From positions 124,001 through 188,000 of the forward strand of contig JABLXJ010000002.1 of NCBI GenBank assembly GCA_013178125.1: 64,000 nt of DNA, written 5' to 3'. The translations under genes and the position numbers were made by a program. This document shows positions 44,019-52,647 of the stretch, piece by piece (position 1 is the first letter of the stretch; each line of letters starts with the position of its first letter). This DNA is from Bacillota bacterium. Lineage in GTDB: Bacteria; Bacillota; SHA-98; Ch115; JABLXJ01. The notes under the pieces were generated by a model. That model did not search any database. It was not told where the DNA came from and was given only the letters and a program-made list of their open reading frames with translations.

Positions 44019-44449
44019 CAATCCAGATTATTTTATTCTATGTAGTTGATAGAATTCCTTCAATCGCCATAGAATCATTTCATGTTTAAGCAAAGGCCTG
44101 GCCAAAGCGGGCAAAGGCTTGATTAAAGCGAAGGCTCGGGTGCTAACTCGAAGTCCGCCAATTCAGGGTCCCTGATGTGACATATATCGCATGACCGGGG
44201 CTGTATAATAAGATAAGGGGTAATTGCGGCTGGCGCAATAATAGAGGAATACCCACGGGGAGCGGGTAAGATTAGGTTGAATGCTATCTTGATCCTGCCC
44301 GGTCCCGGGGGGACAGTGCGGGGGGCCTGCACCCATCGCCCAGACCGCACCGGTATCGCCTGGATGGGGGTGGCCCCCGAGCCGCAGCCGCGGCACTCAC
44401 CAAAGGGGCTATAGGCCATGGGGCCGGGGATCTCGAGGAGGCTGGCTCC
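44019..44449. other. Divergent intergenic region before spoIIGA
   Basis: Holds a possible plus-strand sigma-A-type promoter: TTGATA at 44046-44051, an 18-base spacer and TAGAAT at 44070-44075. It is 375 bases ahead of spoIIGA. I see no clear 0A box. The G+C-rich 44270-44440 part has several GGGG/CCCC tracts without one dominant fold. Confidence 0.35.
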
Positions 44450-45334
44450 ATGAATGAGGTAATACTCAGGATACTTCAGAGCGCCCTCATGGCGTTTATC
44501 ATGCACTATCTTATTCTCTGGGCTACGTCGGGAGTGCTCGGGCTTAGAAGCACGAGCGTTAGGCTCTCGCTCGGCGCCTCTCTCGCGACCCTCATCGACG
44601 CGACTATTATTGTCTTGATGGTTGCCAGGGTCATGGCCACCCCTTCGGCGGTTCTCCTGGCTTTTCTATCAATAATCCCAGCAGCGCGCATTTCCTATGG
44701 TCGCCTCCTGCCCCGCAGGCTCGCGGTAACCATCGCTTACGTGTATATCATAACGATAATGGGCGGAGGGGGCGGTCTTGCGGTCTCATACCTGACGGGC
44801 GGCAGGCCCATACCCGCCTTCATAGCCACAATCGCAACCATCCTCGTGGTGGCTGAACTCGGCTGGGGCCTCGTTCACAGGAGGATCCGGGAATGGCTCT
44901 TCTTCGTGCCGATAGAGATATTCTTCGGTGAGGAGCGCGTCTTTGTTAATGCCCTGATAGACACGGGCAACCGCCTGAGGGACCCAATAACGGGAGCGCC
45001 GGTCATAATCCTGGAGTATTCGGCGGTTGCATCGATCCTCCCTGGTGAGGTGCGACAGGTATTTGATTTGCTTGACACGGAGGACCTTGCGGCGATCACC
45101 GATATCGTAGCCAATTCGTCCTGGTCATCGCGGTTCAGAGTTTTACCGTTTGCATCCATAGGAAAGGAAAAGGGGATGCTCATAGGCTTTCGCCCCGATG
45201 AAGTGCGCATAATGGAGGGCGACCGGAGGGCTTCCACCAGGAATGCCGTGGTGGGTATCTACACTCAACGGCTTTCAGCCGAGGGCGGCTTCAGAGCCCT
45301 CCTCCACCCTGAAATCCTTGAATCGGCATCCTGA
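44450..45334 (+). CDS. spoIIGA: Sigma-E processing peptidase SpoIIGA
   Basis: 294 residues. Five hydrophobic segments in the first 140 residues anchor it in the septal membrane. The C-terminal half is a retropepsin-like aspartic protease with 'NALIDTGNRLRDPITGAPVI' (catalytic D171). It cleaves the pro-sequence from sigma-E in the mother cell when signalled by SpoIIR from the forespore. Its substrate gene sigE follows 58 bases downstream and spoIIR lies 1.8 kb further on. GAGGAGG precedes the ATG. Confidence 0.93.
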   Translation: MNEVILRILQSALMAFIMHYLILWATSGVLGLRSTSVRLSLGASLATLIDATIIVLMVARVMATPSAVLLAFLSIIPAARISYGRLLPRRLAVTIAYVYIITIMGGGGGLAVSYLTGGRPIPAFIATIATILVVAELGWGLVHRRIREWLFFVPIEIFFGEERVFVNALIDTGNRLRDPITGAPVIILEYSAVASILPGEVRQVFDLLDTEDLAAITDIVANSSWSSRFRVLPFASIGKEKGMLIGFRPDEVRIMEGDRRASTRNAVVGIYTQRLSAEGGFRALLHPEILESAS

Positions 45335-45392
45335 TGCGAACCAGCATCCTGATACCTGATGCCTGATGCCCATGCGGATAGGAGGGGAGAGA

Positions 45393-46133
45393 ATGACGCC
45401 ACGCGTTGCACTCAATCGGCTCATCTTGTTCCTCCGGCTTTATTTGATCCTTCTCGTGCGCCGGTTGGGCTTATTTCCGGGATATATCATACTGTTCGTT
45501 GGCAACAGTGAGGCTTTGCCGCCACCCCTCTCCAGCGACGAGGAGATATCGCTCTTGAAACGGCTGGCACGTGGGGAAAAGGCCGTGAAGGGCGAGCTTA
45601 TCGAGAGAAACCTGCGCCTTGTTGTGTATATTGCCAAGAAATTCGAGAATACCGGCGTGGGCATAGAGGACCTTGTATCAATAGGCACCATTGGTCTTAT
45701 CAAGGCCGTCAACACATTCGATCCCATGAAAAAGATAAAGCTCGCTACCTACGCCTCACGCTGCATAGAAAATGAGATCCTCATGTATCTGAGGCGAAAT
45801 AACAAGACGAGGGCCGAGGTTTCATTTGATGAACCCCTCAATATCGACTGGGATGGGAATGAGTTGCTGCTTTCCGATGTAATGGGGACCGACAATGACA
45901 TTGTATACAAATCCATTGAGGAGGAGCTGGATAAATCGCTGCTCGAGGCGGCCATGCGTCGCCTCACGGGGCGCGAGAAGAAGATCATGGAGCTCCGCTT
46001 TGGGCTGGTGGATGGTGTGGAGAAGACTCAGAAAGAGGTGGCCGATCTTCTTGGAATATCTCAATCCTATATATCCAGACTTGAAAAGCGTATTATTAGA
46101 AAGCTAAGAAAGGAGATAAAGAGAGCGGAGTAG
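45393..46133 (+). CDS. sigE: RNA polymerase sporulation sigma factor sigma-E (pro-form)
   Basis: About 246 residues from ATG 45393, behind GGAGGGGAG. It has a hydrophobic/basic pro-sequence of about 36-40 residues ending before '[15 protein letters not shown]', longer than in B. subtilis. Then come region 2 ('[20 protein letters not shown]', '[15 protein letters not shown]', '[20 protein letters not shown]') and region 4 ('[20 protein letters not shown]'). It directs early mother-cell transcription once SpoIIGA removes the pro-sequence. A Rho-independent terminator lies 40 bases downstream. Confidence 0.97.
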   Translation: MTPRVALNRLILFLRLYLILLVRRLGLFPGYIILFVGNSEALPPPLSSDEEISLLKRLARGEKAVKGELIERNLRLVVYIAKKFENTGVGIEDLVSIGTIGLIKAVNTFDPMKKIKLATYASRCIENEILMYLRRNNKTRAEVSFDEPLNIDWDGNELLLSDVMGTDNDIVYKSIEEELDKSLLEAAMRRLTGREKKIMELRFGLVDGVEKTQKEVADLLGISQSYISRLEKRIIRKLRKEIKRAE

Positions 46134-46172
46134 ATTTTGTCGCCATATTAGATAAAATGTCGACTGATCTTT

Positions 46173-46206
46173 AAAATCGCGCGTATATGCGTGATTTTCT
46201 TTTTTA
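46173..46206 (+). terminator. Rho-independent terminator after sigE
   Basis: AAAATCGCGC pairs with GCGTGATTTT (10 pairs, one G-U) around GTATAT, followed by CTTTTTTATT. It ends the spoIIGA-sigE transcript so that sigG depends on its own promoter immediately downstream. Confidence 0.9.
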
Positions 46207-46209
46207 TTC

Positions 46210-46239
46210 GCATAAAAAAGGTAGATGGAGGTAATACTT
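46210..46239 (+). promoter_or_regulatory. Consensus sigma-F promoter upstream of sigG
   Basis: GCATA at 46210-46214, exactly 15 bases, then GGTAATACTT at 46230-46239. This matches the sigma-F consensus GYWTA-N15-GGNRANANTW at every defined position. It lies directly behind the sigE terminator and about 56 bases before the sigG start, consistent with forespore-specific, sigma-F-driven sigG expression as known in B. subtilis. Confidence 0.85.
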
Positions 46240-46294
46240 CTATTGAAAGAATATGGCACTGAAAGGGATAGGCGATCCATCGGGGGGATTCTTC

Positions 46295-47068
46295 ATGCTG
46301 GTCAACAAGGTGGAAATCTGCGGCGTCAACACCTCAAAGCTGCCTGTATTATCCAACCAGAAGATGCGCGAGCTCCTTGTCCAGGTTAGAGCTGGTGACC
46401 GCTCAGCCCGCGAGAAACTGATTCACGGGAATCTCAGGCTGGTCTTGAGCGTTATTCAGCGCTTCAACAACCGCGGAGAGTATGTGGACGACCTGTTCCA
46501 GGTGGGTTGCATCGGACTCATGAAGGCCATAGATAACTTCGATTTAAACCAGAACGTGAGGTTTTCGACATATGCTGTCCCGATGATAATAGGGGAGATA
46601 AGGCGCTACCTGAGGGACAACAACTCGATCAGGGTGAGCCGGTCTTTGAGGGATGTAGCTTACAAGGCCCTTCAGGTACGTGATGCCCTGGTAAACAAGA
46701 ATTCCAAGGAGCCCACCATCAACGAAATTGCAGAGGAGCTCAATCTCCCCCGGGAGGAGATTATATACGCCCTCGATGCTATTCAGGACCCGGTATCTCT
46801 TTTCGAGCCGATATATCACGATGGCGGGGACCCCATATTTGTCATGGACCAGGTGAGCGATGAAAAGAATCAGGATAGCACATGGCTTGAAGGCATATCG
46901 ATAAGAGAGGCGATGGAGAAACTGGGCGAGCGGGAGCGAACCATACTCCGCAAGAGGTTCTTCGAGGGCAAGACGCAGATGGAGGTTGCGGAGGAGATCG
47001 GGATATCCCAGGCCCAGGTCTCGAGGCTCGAAAAGGCTGCCTTGAAGCACATGAGGAAGCTCATGTGA
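46295..47068 (+). CDS. sigG: RNA polymerase sporulation sigma factor sigma-G
   Basis: About 257 residues from ATG 46295, chosen because GGGGGG precedes it and 'NKVEICGVNTSKLPVL' is the conserved sigma-G N terminus; ATG 46253 would add 14 unrelated residues. Regions 2-4 are complete: 'NLRLVLSVIQRFNNRGEYVDD', 'RFSTYAVPMIIGEIRRYL', 'GKTQMEVAEEIGISQAQVSR'. It drives late forespore transcription. It has its own sigma-F-type promoter, and a 34-base palindrome follows the stop. Confidence 0.97.
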   Translation: MLVNKVEICGVNTSKLPVLSNQKMRELLVQVRAGDRSAREKLIHGNLRLVLSVIQRFNNRGEYVDDLFQVGCIGLMKAIDNFDLNQNVRFSTYAVPMIIGEIRRYLRDNNSIRVSRSLRDVAYKALQVRDALVNKNSKEPTINEIAEELNLPREEIIYALDAIQDPVSLFEPIYHDGGDPIFVMDQVSDEKNQDSTWLEGISIREAMEKLGERERTILRKRFFEGKTQMEVAEEIGISQAQVSRLEKAALKHMRKLM

Positions 47069-47101
47069 GCTTATATAGACTTATATAAGTCTATGTAAGC
47101 T
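47068..47101. terminator. 34-base near-perfect palindrome after sigG
   Basis: The inner 20 bases at 47075-47094 (ATAGACTTATATAAGTCTAT) are a perfect palindrome; with AGCTTAT and GTAAGCT on the outside the pairing covers 34 bases with one T-G. It begins at the last base of the sigG stop codon. No U-run follows, so termination is uncertain. A transcription-factor site or cruciform is possible. Confidence 0.6.
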
Positions 47102-47182
47102 GCAACTTTGGAATTCTAACTTCATGAGCCTGATTCATGTAATGGCTTGATGTCCTGGGCACGGGCAGGGGAGGTGAGATGT

Positions 47183-47935
47183 TTGCGGGCGCGTGTTATA
47201 ACAACTTGCGGTATTATAGCTATCGCAGCGATCCTTATAGCCATATCGTCAGCGTTCTCGCCTGCGAATAACAGGGTGGACGAGGCCTATACCCCGGATA
47301 ACCTGGTCCGGCTCCACATCGTAGCAAACAGCGATTCGGCAGCGGATCAGGCCCTGAAATTGGAGGTCAGGGATGTGATCCTTGATATGGCAAGGAAGTT
47401 GCTCGAGGGGGTTACCAGCAAAGAGGAGGCCAGGCAGGTCTTGCAGGAAAACCTGCCGGCATTACAGGAAGCTGCCCGGGCCTATGTTAAGAGCCGCGGC
47501 AGGGATTATCCAGTTATTGCGGAGATGGGGAGGTTCAAGTTTCCAAAGCGGACCTATGGTGATGTCATTGTCCCTGCAGGGAATTATGATGCGCTTCGCA
47601 TAATACTGGGGAAAGGCCTGGGCCAGAACTGGTGGTGCGTTTTATTCCCCCCGCTGTGCTTTGTTGATATATCAAGAGAACGCCTGGCTGTCAGCAGGAT
47701 CAAAGCGGATGGGAGCCCCGAGGAATCGCTATCGAGATTGAAACTCGAGCTCGGGCGATACGCCACCACGCGACAGGGCGGCTTTCTTGCAAAGGACTTG
47801 AAGAGCTTAAAGGAACTGAAGATCCTATCTGATCCCGCGGCGGAGCTTGGGCGGCTCCTGAGCCCCCTAATGTTATTTTACTATGATTACGATGCCCTTG
47901 CCGGGGGTGAGGAGCACAATGAGCGGCTGCAATAA
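47183..47935 (+). CDS. spoIIR: Stage II sporulation protein R
   Basis: About 250 residues. TTG 47183 is preferred because GGGGAGGTGAGA lies nine bases upstream; TTG 47147 and GTG 47174 are in frame. An N-terminal secretion signal ('VITTCGIIAIAAILIAISSA') precedes the SpoIIR domain: 'LVRLHIVANSDSAADQALKL', 'YPVIAEMGRFKFPKRTYGDV', 'QNWWCVLFPPLCFVD'. It is secreted from the forespore into the intermembrane space to activate SpoIIGA. No sigma-F consensus is seen directly upstream, so it may be read from the sigG promoter. Confidence 0.95.
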   Translation: MRARVITTCGIIAIAAILIAISSAFSPANNRVDEAYTPDNLVRLHIVANSDSAADQALKLEVRDVILDMARKLLEGVTSKEEARQVLQENLPALQEAARAYVKSRGRDYPVIAEMGRFKFPKRTYGDVIVPAGNYDALRIILGKGLGQNWWCVLFPPLCFVDISRERLAVSRIKADGSPEESLSRLKLELGRYATTRQGGFLAKDLKSLKELKILSDPAAELGRLLSPLMLFYYDYDALAGGEEHNERLQ

Positions 47936-48060
47936 GCGGCAAGGCAAGTAGGAGCACAAGAAGACAAGAAGAAGCACAAAGTAGATCAGGCGAGTCCGGA
48001 ATAGCACCACCCGGCGTCCGGAAGCATATAATGTGTACGTGAGCGCCGGGGGTGAACGCG

Positions 48061-48327
48061 ATGCTGATAAGGACATCCGAGCTAAGGGTCAAGGATGTCG
48101 TAAACGCTTTGGATGGCCGGAGACTGGGGCCGGTTTCGGACCTCGAGATCGATATTGACACCGGCCAGGTCAAGGCCGTCATGGTGCCGGGCCCGCCGAG
48201 GTTTCTAGGTATAATTGGCCGGGGCAATGATTACGTCATACCGTGGGAGCGCATCAAGCGGATCGGTCTTGATGTGATACTTGTTGAGGTTAGCGATGCC
48301 GTCGATCCCCGGGAGTTTTCGCACTAG
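48061..48327 (+). CDS. YlmC/YmxH-family PRC-barrel sporulation protein
   Basis: 88 residues from ATG 48061, after GGGGGTGA. 'IRTSELRVKDVVNALDGRRL' and 'GPPRFLGIIGRGNDYVIPWERIKRIGLDVILV' are the PRC-barrel pattern of YlmC/YmxH, small proteins linked to sporulation in Bacillota. Molecular role unknown. Terminated by the hairpin at 48395. Confidence 0.9.
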   Translation: MLIRTSELRVKDVVNALDGRRLGPVSDLEIDIDTGQVKAVMVPGPPRFLGIIGRGNDYVIPWERIKRIGLDVILVEVSDAVDPREFSH

Positions 48328-48394
48328 CGAGTTTTTGCATCAGTGAGATGCATCAGTGAGGTCTTACATTAGCGTGACCCCGGCCTGGAGGGGT

Positions 48395-48442
48395 AGCCAG
48401 CTTCCTGTCAATGCAGGTGATGCAGGTGGCTGGCTTGTTTAT
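48395..48442 (+). terminator. Rho-independent terminator after ylmC
   Basis: AGCCAGC..CCTG pairs with CAGG..GCTGGCT with a 2-base internal mismatch, followed by TGTTTATTT. It closes the sporulation block ahead of nrdR. Confidence 0.75.
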
Positions 48443-48580
48443 TTCACGGAAGATGTTATATAATGAGGTTAGGCCTGTCTTTATGTCTTGAATATGCTAA
48501 TTATCTCGATATTAATTTCCCGGTATTAATACTATTGTTAGTTGTCCTGGAGCCACCGTCCGGAGGAGGGAGGCTGGCTC

Positions 48581-49036
48581 ATGAAGTGTCCATATTGCGG
48601 GGCCCCCGAGAGCAAGGTCGTAGATTCGAGAGCGGCTGATGAAGGTAGCTCCATAAGGAGAAGGCGGGAGTGCGTCGCCTGCGGCAAGAGGTTCACCACT
48701 TACGAGGTCGTAGATGAGATACCCTTGACCGTCGTCAAAAAGGACGGGCGGCGCGAGCCATTCGATCGCAACAAGATCCTGGCGGGGCTCCTCAAGGCCT
48801 GCGAGAAGAGGCCGGTCCCTGTGGCCAGACTCGAGGTGCTCGTTGATGGCGTTGAGAGGGCCCTCAGGGGGAAACTGGAGCGGGAGGTCAGCAGTTCGGA
48901 GATCGGGGAGATGGTCATGGAAGGGCTCCGGGATATAGACGAGGTCGCCTATGTGCGGTTTGCGTCGGTTTACAGGCAATTCAAAGACATCGATCGTTTC
49001 ATGCAGGAACTCCAGAAGCTCTTGAATGATAGATGA
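48581..49036 (+). CDS. nrdR: Transcriptional repressor NrdR
   Basis: About 151 residues from ATG 48581 behind GGAGGGAGG. Zinc ribbon with CPYCG and [12 protein letters not shown], then an ATP-cone domain ('[20 protein letters not shown]', '[15 protein letters not shown]'). NrdR senses ATP/dATP and represses ribonucleotide reductase genes. Standard length. No reductase gene is in the window. Confidence 0.97.
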   Translation: MKCPYCGAPESKVVDSRAADEGSSIRRRRECVACGKRFTTYEVVDEIPLTVVKKDGRREPFDRNKILAGLLKACEKRPVPVARLEVLVDGVERALRGKLEREVSSSEIGEMVMEGLRDIDEVAYVRFASVYRQFKDIDRFMQELQKLLNDR

Positions 49037-49125
49037 TGGGTGGTTATGAAGGATTTGCCTCCCTGGTGTAGAAACAGTAAGGGAGACAAGTCTGCTCTGG
49101 GAATGCGGTTGCTGGAGGTGGGAGC

Positions 49126-50274
49126 ATGCCATCCGGGAGAAGGCGCAGTGCAAGCAGGTTTATCCCGGTGGTCCTTCTGACAGTCGCCGGAGCCATGCTC
49201 TGGTCGATCTATTCCGGTTTTCATATCCCATCAACCATATCTGATGTACAACTGGCAACCGCGGAGCGAAGGGTTATTGAGGATACATTCCCGGCAAAGG
49301 GCGTTTTCATAAGGGATGAAGAGGTGTATATCTCCCCGGTTGCAGGGGTCGCGGAGCTTCTCGCCGGCAACGGGGCCATGGTGAGGGCCAGGACGCCGGT
49401 CGCCAGGGTCGCGGGTCCCTATTCCCGGTATTGGCAGGAGGATGAACCAGGGCTCAGACCAGGGGGCGTCAGAGCAGAGGGCGGTGGCACGGGATCTGCC
49501 GGAGATGCCGGGGAGCCCTCGCAGGGCGCTGGCGCTTCGCGGGACGCCTCGCAGGACGTTGTCGTGCTCGGCGCGCGCTCGCCCGGCATTGTGCGCTACA
49601 GTATCGATGGCCTGGAATCCATCTTATGTCGCGAGTCACCGCCTAACCTGACGCTCGAGGAGCTGACCTCCTTGAAGAAGCCCCCTGAGCGTGTGAAGAA
49701 TGGCGATAGGGTTGCCGCCGGAGCGGCGGTCTTCAAGATTGTTGACCCTGCGCACCTCGATGTTCTTGTATATGGTCCGGCAGGGGATATTGGGCGGCTG
49801 TCCGTGGGGAAAAGGGTGTGGGTGAGGTTCCCGGGCGACCCGGGCGAAGGGCTTGACCCGGTGCCAGGCCGCATCGTGAGGGTATCTGTTCCTCCCAGGA
49901 GGCCCGGGAAGTCCAGGGATGCCGGTGGCATGGGCCCTGGTGACGCGCAAGGGGGCAAAGCGCCAGGGGGCGGGGGCCGGGACCTGACCGGCTCGGCCGT
50001 TATCGAGCTTGACGAGTGGATTCATGGGGCGGATGGGCAGAGGTTTGTTGACGTCTGCATCATTTCCGACATCGTGGAGGGTGTTTCGGTCCCGGTCGAG
50101 GCGATCGTCAAAAGGGGAGGTAAGGCCCTCGTATACGTTTCCAGGAGGTCCGGCATTTCAATGCGTGAGGTCTCAGTAAGGGCGCGGAATCCGAGATACG
50201 CTATAGTGAAGGGTGTGGAGGATGGCCAGGCCGTGATCATAAATCCCCTGGTGTTGGAAAGGCAGGGGATGTAG
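49126..50274 (+). CDS. HlyD-like membrane-fusion/adaptor protein
   Basis: 382 residues, ATG behind GGAGGTGGGAGC. One N-terminal membrane segment ('FIPVVLLTVAGAMLWSIYSG'), then 'GVFIRDEEVYISPVAGVAEL' and 'KNGDRVAAGAAVFKIVDPAHLDVLVYGPAGD', the lipoyl/barrel-sandwich pattern of HlyD proteins. Residues about 108-150 and 264-290 are Gly/Arg/Asp-rich low-complexity linkers. It is set between nrdR and ylmE, as seen for similar proteins in other clostridia-like genomes. No partner ABC exporter is next to it. It may act in the envelope or division rather than in efflux. Confidence 0.7.
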   Translation: MPSGRRRSASRFIPVVLLTVAGAMLWSIYSGFHIPSTISDVQLATAERRVIEDTFPAKGVFIRDEEVYISPVAGVAELLAGNGAMVRARTPVARVAGPYSRYWQEDEPGLRPGGVRAEGGGTGSAGDAGEPSQGAGASRDASQDVVVLGARSPGIVRYSIDGLESILCRESPPNLTLEELTSLKKPPERVKNGDRVAAGAAVFKIVDPAHLDVLVYGPAGDIGRLSVGKRVWVRFPGDPGEGLDPVPGRIVRVSVPPRRPGKSRDAGGMGPGDAQGGKAPGGGGRDLTGSAVIELDEWIHGADGQRFVDVCIISDIVEGVSVPVEAIVKRGGKALVYVSRRSGISMREVSVRARNPRYAIVKGVEDGQAVIINPLVLERQGM

Positions 50275-50276
50275 AC

Positions 50277-51002
50277 GTGGATGACATGGATGCCGCGGGC
50301 GGGGAGCTTGCGGGGCGTCTCTCGGCCATTAGGGAGAGGATATCTGCAGCGGCGATCAGGTCGGGCCGGAGGCCTGAGGATATCAGGTTGATTGCCGTAA
50401 CTAAGGGCGTAGACAGCGCGAGGGTCCGGCAGGCCATCGATCTCGGGGTTGACGCAATAGGGGAAAATAGGGTCCAGGAGGCCAGGGCAAAGCTCCTCGA
50501 TATCGGACGGGGTCCGGGCTCGGGCGTGGAGTGGCACATGGTAGGACACCTCCAGACGAATAAGGTAAGGGCCGCGCTCGAGATCTTCGATGTCATCCAG
50601 TCGCTTGACAGGTGGAAGCTGGCCTCCGAGCTCGATGCTCATGCCCGAAAACGAGGGATGCCCGTCGACGCGCTGGTTCAAGTCAAGGTATCAGACGAGG
50701 AGACGAAGTCGGGCCTCGATCCTTCCGAGGTCCTGGACTTCGTCAGCCGGGTTGCGGCCGAACTGCCGGGCCTGAGGATTGTTGGGTTGATGGGGATCGC
50801 GCCGTATTTCGACGATCCGGAGAAAACCCGGCCCTATTTCAGACGGGTGCGGGTGCTGGGGTTGATGATCGAGGAGGCCAGGATCCCGGGCGTGGCCATG
50901 CAGTATCTCTCCATGGGCATGACGAACGATTTCGAGGTGGCTATAGAGGAAGGTTCAAATATGGTCCGGATAGGAACAGGAATATTTGGTCCGCGGCGGT
51001 GA
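50277..51002 (+). CDS. YggS/YlmE-family PLP homeostasis protein
   Basis: 241 residues. 'IRLIAVTKGVDSARVRQAID' supplies the PLP-lysine; 'IGENRVQEARAKL', 'WHMVGHLQTNKV', 'LSMGMTNDFEVAIEEGSNMVRIGTGIFG' complete the single-domain alanine-racemase-fold family. It buffers pyridoxal phosphate and has no racemase activity in known members. It starts at GTG three bases after the HlyD-like stop and precedes sepF, the usual ylmE-sepF order. Confidence 0.95.
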   Translation: MDDMDAAGGELAGRLSAIRERISAAAIRSGRRPEDIRLIAVTKGVDSARVRQAIDLGVDAIGENRVQEARAKLLDIGRGPGSGVEWHMVGHLQTNKVRAALEIFDVIQSLDRWKLASELDAHARKRGMPVDALVQVKVSDEETKSGLDPSEVLDFVSRVAAELPGLRIVGLMGIAPYFDDPEKTRPYFRRVRVLGLMIEEARIPGVAMQYLSMGMTNDFEVAIEEGSNMVRIGTGIFGPRR

Positions 51003-51051
51003 ACCAGGCGAAATGGGCAAAATAGGCGAGGATGCCGGGAGGGAAATTGCG

Positions 51052-51501
51052 GTGGGCAAGGGTATTCTGGATAGGGTGCTTGACTTCATGGGCTTCGGCG
51101 GGGAACCCGACGAGGCCGAAGGGGAATACGATGTGTATGATTCGAGGGGTGCGAGGAGCGACCCGCGCGCCGATAGCAGGGCAACCAGGAAGCTCGTCCC
51201 GCTGAAGACTGCGAAGCAGGCGCGTCTTGTGATCACGGAGCCTGCACGATTTGAAGATGTCCAGGAGGTGGCTGACAACCTGAAGGGCAGGAGGCCGGTC
51301 ATCGTAAACGTAGACGCGCTCGAGAAGGATGTCGCCAGGAGGGTGTTGGATTTCGCGGCCGGCGTAACTTACGCACTTGACGGGGGCATGCAGAAGGTGG
51401 GCGAGGGGATATTCCTCTTCACGCCGAGCAACTTTGATGTAGCCGGAGAGATCCAATCGGGCGACGGGGATGAGGACTCCACCTTTTTTGCAAAGCGTTG
51501 A
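51052..51501 (+). CDS. sepF: Cell division protein SepF
   Basis: About 149 residues from GTG 51052, with GGGAGGG upstream, giving MGKGILDRVLDFMGFG, the membrane-binding amphipathic helix. A polar linker is followed by the SepF fold: 'ARLVITEPARFEDVQEVADN', 'RPVIVNVDALEKDVARRVLD', 'GGMQKVGEGIFLFTPSNF'. SepF polymerises and anchors FtsZ to the membrane. Confidence 0.95.
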   Translation: MGKGILDRVLDFMGFGGEPDEAEGEYDVYDSRGARSDPRADSRATRKLVPLKTAKQARLVITEPARFEDVQEVADNLKGRRPVIVNVDALEKDVARRVLDFAAGVTYALDGGMQKVGEGIFLFTPSNFDVAGEIQSGDGDEDSTFFAKR

Positions 51502-51563
51502 TGCCGGTCAGGTCAAGCGCCATCGTATGGGTGCTGTGAGCGGCAGGTAACGGAGGTGCGGGT

Positions 51564-52331
51564 GTGCAGGGCGAGGCGGATAGCGTGTTTTTGAATATCG
51601 TCTCGGACAGGGCTGAAGCCGCAAGGCGGGATGCAGGCATCAAACTTATGGATTTCCTGGATCCTCACCAGCAGGCCCTGGCCCAGGCGGTTATAGAGCG
51701 AACCCCCGGCGTTAAAATTCGCTTTGATGGCGGGTATGCAAGGGCCGAACGCAAACGGGCTGCGATTATGCCTGATTTTTATCTGACCGAAACTGCAGAT
51801 TTCTCCCTGACGGCCCTGGAGGTAAGACCTCTTTACCAGGACCAGGGGGCCGGGGCTTTAAGTCACAGGGATTCCCTAGGGGCCATTCTGGGGCTTGGGC
51901 TCAAGCGGGAGAAAGTCGGTGATCTCATAGTCTTGCGCGACAGGTGCCAGGTTGTCCTCGCAGCGGAGATACAGGAATATGTGCTTCTCAACCTCCGGAG
52001 GGTCGGTGATGTTGAGGTGGGGGTCAGGCCCATAGACCTTGACCAGCTGGAGATTCCCGCTGAAGTTGTCAGGGAGGTTCGCGGCACGGTCGCATCTATG
52101 AGGCTGGATGCCATAGCTAGCCTGGGCTTTGGCGTGTCCCGGACGAAGATGGCCGAGGATATCAAGGCCGAAAGGGTCAGGGTCAATTGGACTACCTCAA
52201 CCAGCCCTGGCCGGCAGATCAAGCAGGGCGATGTGATCTCCATCAGGGGCAGGGGAAGGCTTGAAATAAAGGAGGTGCTCGGCCAGACAAAGCGCGGCCG
52301 GATCAGCCTGGTCCTGAATCGTTACGTCTAA
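51564..52331 (+). CDS. YlmH-family RNA-binding protein (S4 domain)
   Basis: 255 residues from GTG 51564 behind GGAGGTG. An N-terminal YlmH domain ('AEAARRDAGIKLMDFLDPHQ') is followed by a C-terminal S4 domain ('MRLDAIASLGFGVSRTKMAEDIKAERVRVN'). The family binds ribosomal RNA or stalled ribosomes in Gram-positives. In most Bacillota a yggT/ylmG gene sits between sepF and ylmH; here only a 62-base gap separates them. Confidence 0.93.
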   Translation: MQGEADSVFLNIVSDRAEAARRDAGIKLMDFLDPHQQALAQAVIERTPGVKIRFDGGYARAERKRAAIMPDFYLTETADFSLTALEVRPLYQDQGAGALSHRDSLGAILGLGLKREKVGDLIVLRDRCQVVLAAEIQEYVLLNLRRVGDVEVGVRPIDLDQLEIPAEVVREVRGTVASMRLDAIASLGFGVSRTKMAEDIKAERVRVNWTTSTSPGRQIKQGDVISIRGRGRLEIKEVLGQTKRGRISLVLNRYV

Positions 52332-52346
52332 GGGTGTGTAGGCAGC

Positions 52347-52604
52347 ATGGGAGATAATGTCGATAGGCGCATTGCTGTTGTCGGGATAGCAGTTGAAGAC
52401 AGGAAGCTCGCAGCCGCGAAGGTAAATGAGATATTGAGCCTTCATGGGGATATAATTGTCGGGCGCATGGGAATACCCTATAAGGAAAAGAATATTTCAG
52501 TGATGGCGCTCATAATTGACGGCACAACCGACGATATAGGGAGCCTCACGGGCAAGCTGGGGAATATTCCGGGCGTCAGGGTGCGCTCTGCGGTAACCGT
52601 GTGA
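52347..52604 (+). CDS. TM1266-family ACT-like protein (putative iron-only hydrogenase regulator)
   Basis: 85 residues with an ACT/NikR-like fold: 'RRIAVVGIAVEDRKLAAAKV', 'NEILSLHGDIIVGRMGIPYK' and 'MALIIDGTTDDIGSLTGKLG'. The family was named for linkage to Fe-Fe hydrogenase maturation genes, none of which is in this window. It follows ylmH by 15 bases, so it belongs to the same transcript. Confidence 0.88.
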   Translation: MGDNVDRRIAVVGIAVEDRKLAAAKVNEILSLHGDIIVGRMGIPYKEKNISVMALIIDGTTDDIGSLTGKLGNIPGVRVRSAVTV

Positions 52605-52647
52605 TTTTCGATCTTTGAGTAAGAGTATATGAGTATGAGCAGGGGCC

